Positions 60,846-64,000 of a stretch of 64,000 nucleotides of DNA are shown one piece after another. Position 1 is the stretch's first letter. Every line of letters begins with the position of its first letter. The translations under genes and the position numbers were made by a program. The notes below the pieces were generated by a model. It was not told the DNA's origin and made no database searches. It was given only the letters and a program-made list of their open reading frames with translations. Source of the stretch: Ottowia sp. GTDB taxonomy: Bacteria > Pseudomonadota > Gammaproteobacteria > Burkholderiales > Burkholderiaceae_C. The DNA lies in contig NZ_JADJCO010000003.1 in NCBI RefSeq assembly GCF_016703145.1, forward strand, positions 496,001 to 560,000. The letters are read 5' to 3'.

Positions 60846-61760
60846 ATGTCGCATTCTGAGCTTTTAAAGCCGATGAATTTACCTCATAGCAGCCTGCAGA
60901 ACCATTCGCTGTCCAGGGATGACAATACGGCAGTTGTGATCGCCCATTTCCATCCCGCTGGAAGAGTGGCGCGTCATTTGATTGATTTTGTGATTTACGT
61001 GAAATCACATGTCACGCCGCACATTGTTCTTGTGTCGACAGGATTGTCAGATGACGGCAAGGAACTGCTCGAAAAACACTGCAAGGTCATTTTGCGTGAG
61101 AATTTCGGCTACGACTTTTGGTCCTATAAGGTTGGAATTGATGCGCTTTCCAGTGCGAAACCATGGAAGCGGCTGCTCATCATCAATAGCTCCATAGTGA
61201 TTGCCAATCCGGCGCTGCTGGCGCTTTCGATCTTTGGGCGACCCGTAGGTAGAGGTATTATTGGGTTAACAATTTCCAGAGAATTTGCCATTCATGTCCA
61301 ATCTTATTGCGTAATATTTGAGGGGGAAGACTTTATCAATTCAAATGCAATGAGAAATTGGTGGAGTGCCATGGAACCCATTTCGGATCGAGAGCAGGTG
61401 ATTCAGAAATATGAGATTGGTATGTCTCAATATTTTATGAAATCAGGATATTCACCCCAGTCTTTATATAAACCAACACAGGGTGAAAAGGCATTGGCAA
61501 TCATGCGTGCTATTGTTCAGAGTGAAGTTGTATTCAATATTCCCGAAGAGCAAAATGAGGTCATGATTCGTCTCAATAGGAGTGATCACTTGAATCCGAC
61601 TCATTTCATGTGGGATTTCGTGTTCAAGAAATTTGGTGTCATTAAGATTGATTTTTTACGACAAAGCATATTTTCTGGTCAATTGCTTTCTCTAATCAAG
61701 CGTTCCCCTGCATGGGCTGGTACTTCCGTGCAATCACTCATCAATGACGCATTGATTTGA
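60846..61760 (+). CDS. rhamnan-synthesis F-like glycan protein
   Basis: 304 residues; a second ATG nine codons in is possible. The segments VIAHFHPAGRVARHLIDFVI and VILRENFGYDFWSYKVGIDA, then KRLLIINSSIVIANP, are typical of RgpF-type proteins (rhamnan synthesis protein F), which act in rhamnose-containing polysaccharide assembly. Markedly AT-rich compared with ksgA just before it. With the next two genes it forms a small glycan-type islet between ksgA and the thioredoxin gene. The exact reaction is unknown. Confidence 0.7.
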   Translation: MSHSELLKPMNLPHSSLQNHSLSRDDNTAVVIAHFHPAGRVARHLIDFVIYVKSHVTPHIVLVSTGLSDDGKELLEKHCKVILRENFGYDFWSYKVGIDALSSAKPWKRLLIINSSIVIANPALLALSIFGRPVGRGIIGLTISREFAIHVQSYCVIFEGEDFINSNAMRNWWSAMEPISDREQVIQKYEIGMSQYFMKSGYSPQSLYKPTQGEKALAIMRAIVQSEVVFNIPEEQNEVMIRLNRSDHLNPTHFMWDFVFKKFGVIKIDFLRQSIFSGQLLSLIKRSPAWAGTSVQSLINDALI

Positions 61761-61765
61761 GAAGG

Positions 61766-62431
61766 TCAGGTATGACCCATGCGAGTGTTCCGATAAATTG
61801 CGGCCCACTCCGTGATGGGTGGCTTCAGGTTAACCTGCCTTTCGAATCCATAGCCTGCAAAAAAATTGTCCCACTGTTCAGGCTGTTTGATATTAATGTG
61901 TCCCCATTGCATGTCCCAATTTGGATGTGGATCAGTATGCGGTGTAGATGAGAAAACGATACAGCGAGGCACGACGTCTTCACGCACCTTTTTCATGATG
62001 GCGTCAAGGCCTGCATCGTCGATGTGTTCAAACACTTCTATGCTGAATAATGTATCTGTGCGAGCATAATTGCCTGTGAAAAGCGGATCCAATTCGTACT
62101 GCTGAGCATACTCTGGATGGCATTTCTGAAATAGGGCTCGACTGTATGCATTGCCGTCCACTCCTTTTGCATTGATGCCCAGTCGATTCAGGCAATACAA
62201 GAAATAACCTGGACCGGCACCGATTTCTAAAGAGCTGAGAATATTTAAATTAATTCGTACCCAATAAGCAAAATGCTCAAAAAGTTGGCGATATTCTGGA
62301 TTGAATTGATTCCATCCGGCCTCATGGGAGATCTCAAAAAATTCCTGGGCGGTGAGCGCGCGTGGCTGACCATCTGGATGGTATCCTCTGCCCAGTAGCT
62401 TGTTTTTTTCAATAATCTGATCTAGGTTCAT
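61766..62431 (-). CDS. class I SAM-dependent methyltransferase
   Basis: 221 residues from the ATG at 62431. SAM motif SLEIGAGPGYFLYCLNRLGI, then KGVDGNAYSRALF, TLFSIEVFEHIDDAGLDAIM and CIVFSSTPHTDP make a typical small-molecule or sugar methyltransferase. It runs toward the RgpF-like gene and away from the 62442 gene. Only 10 bases separate the two divergent start codons, so its promoter must lie within the neighbour's coding region or the neighbour starts later. AT-rich. Confidence 0.78.
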   Translation of the reverse strand: MNLDQIIEKNKLLGRGYHPDGQPRALTAQEFFEISHEAGWNQFNPEYRQLFEHFAYWVRINLNILSSLEIGAGPGYFLYCLNRLGINAKGVDGNAYSRALFQKCHPEYAQQYELDPLFTGNYARTDTLFSIEVFEHIDDAGLDAIMKKVREDVVPRCIVFSSTPHTDPHPNWDMQWGHINIKQPEQWDNFFAGYGFERQVNLKPPITEWAAIYRNTRMGHT

Positions 62432-62441
62432 TGGCACGGTT

Positions 62442-63317
62442 ATGCTCCAAGAGATTGACCTTGCGCCCATTGGGCGACGGCATCGAGTATTTATTTATCA
62501 GATATTTTACGATGAACAGACGAAGATCCAATTGGATCCCGGGTTCATTCCATTAAAAAATATCAAACCAGAGCGACCTGATTGGTATGAATATTGGCCA
62601 ATTAGAAGTACCCTGCTTGATGGGAATTTTGATGATGAAGATTATTTGGGCTTCTTCTCGCCAAGATTTTCAGATAAGACCAGACTATCAAGTGTTCAGG
62701 TCGATGCGTGCCTCGCAAATTCGAAATCTGATGTCATTAGCTTTTCGCCATATTTTGACTTTAATGCATTATACCCAAATAGCTTCCATCAGGGTGAAGA
62801 ATATCACCCTGGATTTCTTCAAATATCACAGGATGCCTTGCGCTACTTAGCTGTCGACCTGGATTTGATGGAGATGGTGCAAGATCAGACTCGTATCATT
62901 TTCAGTAATTACTTTGTGGCGAAGTTCAGATTCTGGAAGCGATGGTTGGAGTTGACTGAGCAGATCTTCGCATTGTGTGAGACGGGCGATTCTATCTTGG
63001 CGCAGCGCCTGAACACGGCAACAACGCATCGTCAGACCGTCAGCTATTCGATGAAGATTTTCCTGATTGAGCGTCTGGTCTCGGTATTGCTTGAAGTCAT
63101 GCGAACCGAAGCAGAAATAGGCGTTGATCTTGCTCGGGCACCGCTTTCCCTGCGCGGAGCAGACAAGGCTCTCGGTAACCTGGTAGTGCTCGATGCGCTC
63201 AAAGGCCAATACATCAAGACCAAATCCGCCATATATCGCAACCTCTATATTGTTCAGCGTCAAAATATTGGGCGCTTGTTGAGCGAAGCCGCCAGACAGC
63301 CATCCGCAGCACTCTGA
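62442..63317 (+). CDS. unrecognised glycan-islet protein
   Basis: 291 residues with no signal peptide. RVFIYQIFYDEQTKIQLDPG, then DWYEYWPIRSTLLDGNF and DYLGFFSPRFSDKTRLSSVQ, suggest a glycosyltransferase-like or polysaccharide-linked family seen beside RgpF-type genes, but I cannot name it. The C-terminal half is helical. Start ATG 10 bases from the divergent methyltransferase start. AT-rich; GC content rises in its last 150 bases. Confidence 0.6.
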   Translation: MLQEIDLAPIGRRHRVFIYQIFYDEQTKIQLDPGFIPLKNIKPERPDWYEYWPIRSTLLDGNFDDEDYLGFFSPRFSDKTRLSSVQVDACLANSKSDVISFSPYFDFNALYPNSFHQGEEYHPGFLQISQDALRYLAVDLDLMEMVQDQTRIIFSNYFVAKFRFWKRWLELTEQIFALCETGDSILAQRLNTATTHRQTVSYSMKIFLIERLVSVLLEVMRTEAEIGVDLARAPLSLRGADKALGNLVVLDALKGQYIKTKSAIYRNLYIVQRQNIGRLLSEAARQPSAAL

Positions 63318-63683
63318 TGCTGTTCAGATCAACGCCGTCTGCTTATTGCCGCCGCCACGCGCACGTCGAGGCGGCACTCGGAGAAGTATGCAGCTTTGTG
63401 TGATCTGAGCTGGCTATCCATGGGTCACAATCCCTCGCTGCTCAGCAGCCTTGACGTGTGTTGTCGTGACCCCGAGGCGTGGTGGATCGGGTCGTGAAGG
63501 GAAAGGCCGCCTTGATGGCCTCTCGATCAAGTGGCCGTTCGAAAAAAATCGAAATCGACGGAATCGCGGCATGGTCACGGCGGCATCGGGCGTCCCGCCA
63601 GATGTCCTTGCTGGCAAATGGCTTCAAGGCTCCCGGGCTGACGCGGATCATGCAAGCCACCTGTCAAGGCGAAGCAAATTCGC
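63318..63683. other. 366-base gap between the glycan islet and the thioredoxin gene
   Basis: Composition returns to the GC level of the core chromosome. A 72-codon open frame on the minus strand (63442-63660) has no recognised family or clear ribosome site and is not called. No repeat of family A or B is seen. Confidence 0.4.
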
Positions 63684-64000
63684 TCAGTTCAACGCCATCG
63701 ACAGCTTCCGCCGATACCCCGACAGCAGCGCCGCCTGCGGGTCTTCCTGCGCGGCGGCCTTGCCGGTCAGCTCGATGCCGCCAGCGCTCTTGCCCTCGGC
63801 ACCGGCGCCGGGCTTGGGCGGCGGCGGGGTGAGCAGCTCCAGGATGGCGACGTAGGTCTTGCGCGCCGCCTCGTCGTTCCATTTGCGGTCGCGCATGATG
63901 ATTTCCAGCAGCTCGTCCATCGCGGCGGTCCACTGGCCCTCGGCCATCAGCGCCCGGGCCTTGGCGAAGCGGGTGTCGAAGTCGCGCTTGTTCTCGGCGA
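63684..64000 (-). CDS. CnoX/YbbN-type thioredoxin-fold co-chaperone, C-terminal fragment
   Basis: The open frame runs off the right edge; about 105 residues are visible. NKRDFDTRFAKARALMAEGQ, then WTAAMDELLEIIMRDRKWND and EAARKTYVAILELLTP, match the TPR-like C-terminal part of thioredoxin-fused YbbN/CnoX proteins, which protect and hand over unfolded proteins under oxidative stress. An Ala/Pro/Gly insert (PPPPKPGAGAEGKSAGG) interrupts the end before YRRKLSMALN. The thioredoxin domain should lie beyond the window. Confidence 0.75.
   Translation of the reverse strand, partial: AENKRDFDTRFAKARALMAEGQWTAAMDELLEIIMRDRKWNDEAARKTYVAILELLTPPPPKPGAGAEGKSAGGIELTGKAAAQEDPQAALLSGYRRKLSMALN

Noticed and set aside
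63442..63660. A 72-codon minus-strand gene before the thioredoxin fragment.
   Set aside because: No recognised family, no convincing ribosome site, and an overlapping open frame on the other strand is equally good.

Overview
The window looks like chromosome of a high-GC betaproteobacterium, most likely Comamonadaceae (Acidovorax/Comamonas/Ottowia-like). The grounds are GC-rich codon use, the order mnmG-rsmG-lysE-parA...parB and lptD-surA-ksgA, perfect parS sites (TGTTTCACGTGAAACA), CreBC, and two families of short dispersed repeats of the kind I associate with this family. No rRNA, tRNA or CRISPR array was recognised.

Layout. 0-3.4 kb: end of a YhdP/AsmA-like gene, a nitrilase-superfamily amidase and a PAS histidine kinase. 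3.5-6.6 kb: copper unit copA <> copZ-cueR with two matching CueR-type promoters. 6.8-8.6 kb: small envelope proteins. 9.0-11.0 kb: minCDE, preceded by DnaA-box-like sequences. 11.0-17.3 kb: a PmrAB-like pair facing an eptA-like transferase, then creBC. 17.4-18.3 kb: AT-richer islet with a DUF4440 protein and a frameshifted RidA gene. 18.6-24.3 kb: compact operon of a VIT/VWA protein with a PEP-type C-terminal signal, an exosortase, an EpsI-like protein, a GT51 transglycosylase (frameshifted) and a DUF4124 protein. 24.5-26.2 kb: secreted peptide and glutamate dehydrogenase. 26.4-32.9 kb: mnmG, rsmG, lysE, parA, a small hydrolase, a decayed toxin-antitoxin pair and a frameshifted parB. 33-39.7 kb: two IPTL-CTERM surface proteins; the first is interrupted in its signal peptide by an IS30 element with 27-bp inverted repeats and a 3-bp target duplication. 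39.8-45.1 kb: methyltransferase, CsgG-like lipoprotein, D-2-hydroxyacid dehydrogenase, aroE, aroQ, cobalamin adenosyltransferase. 45.2-46.9 kb: unrecognised two-gene cassette. 47-52.1 kb: sodC, vapBC, a nucleobase permease, and a GlxA-type regulator facing a TPR protein. 52.2-54.9 kb: cadR <> cadA. 54.9-60.8 kb: amgK <> lptD-surA-ksgA. 60.8-63.3 kb: AT-rich glycan-type islet. The end holds the 3' part of a CnoX/YbbN-type thioredoxin gene.

Main observations. (1) A roughly 55-bp repeat (family A, 14 copies seen) and a roughly 70-bp GC-rich repeat (family B, 4 copies) sit not only between genes but in frame inside conserved genes (nitrilase, copA, cueR, creB, parB, ksgA), and they supply start regions, C-termini or stop codons to others. 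(2) The IS30 element can be removed on paper, with one GAG copy, to restore an uninterrupted signal peptide for the large surface protein. (3) A dedicated exosortase cassette carries its own VIT/VWA substrate. (4) copA and cadA appear to be transcribed as leaderless mRNAs from MerR-type promoters. (5) Several one-base frameshifts (ridA, transglycosylase, parB, IS30 transposase) mean either active decay or uncorrected indels in the assembly; these calls depend on read-level confirmation.
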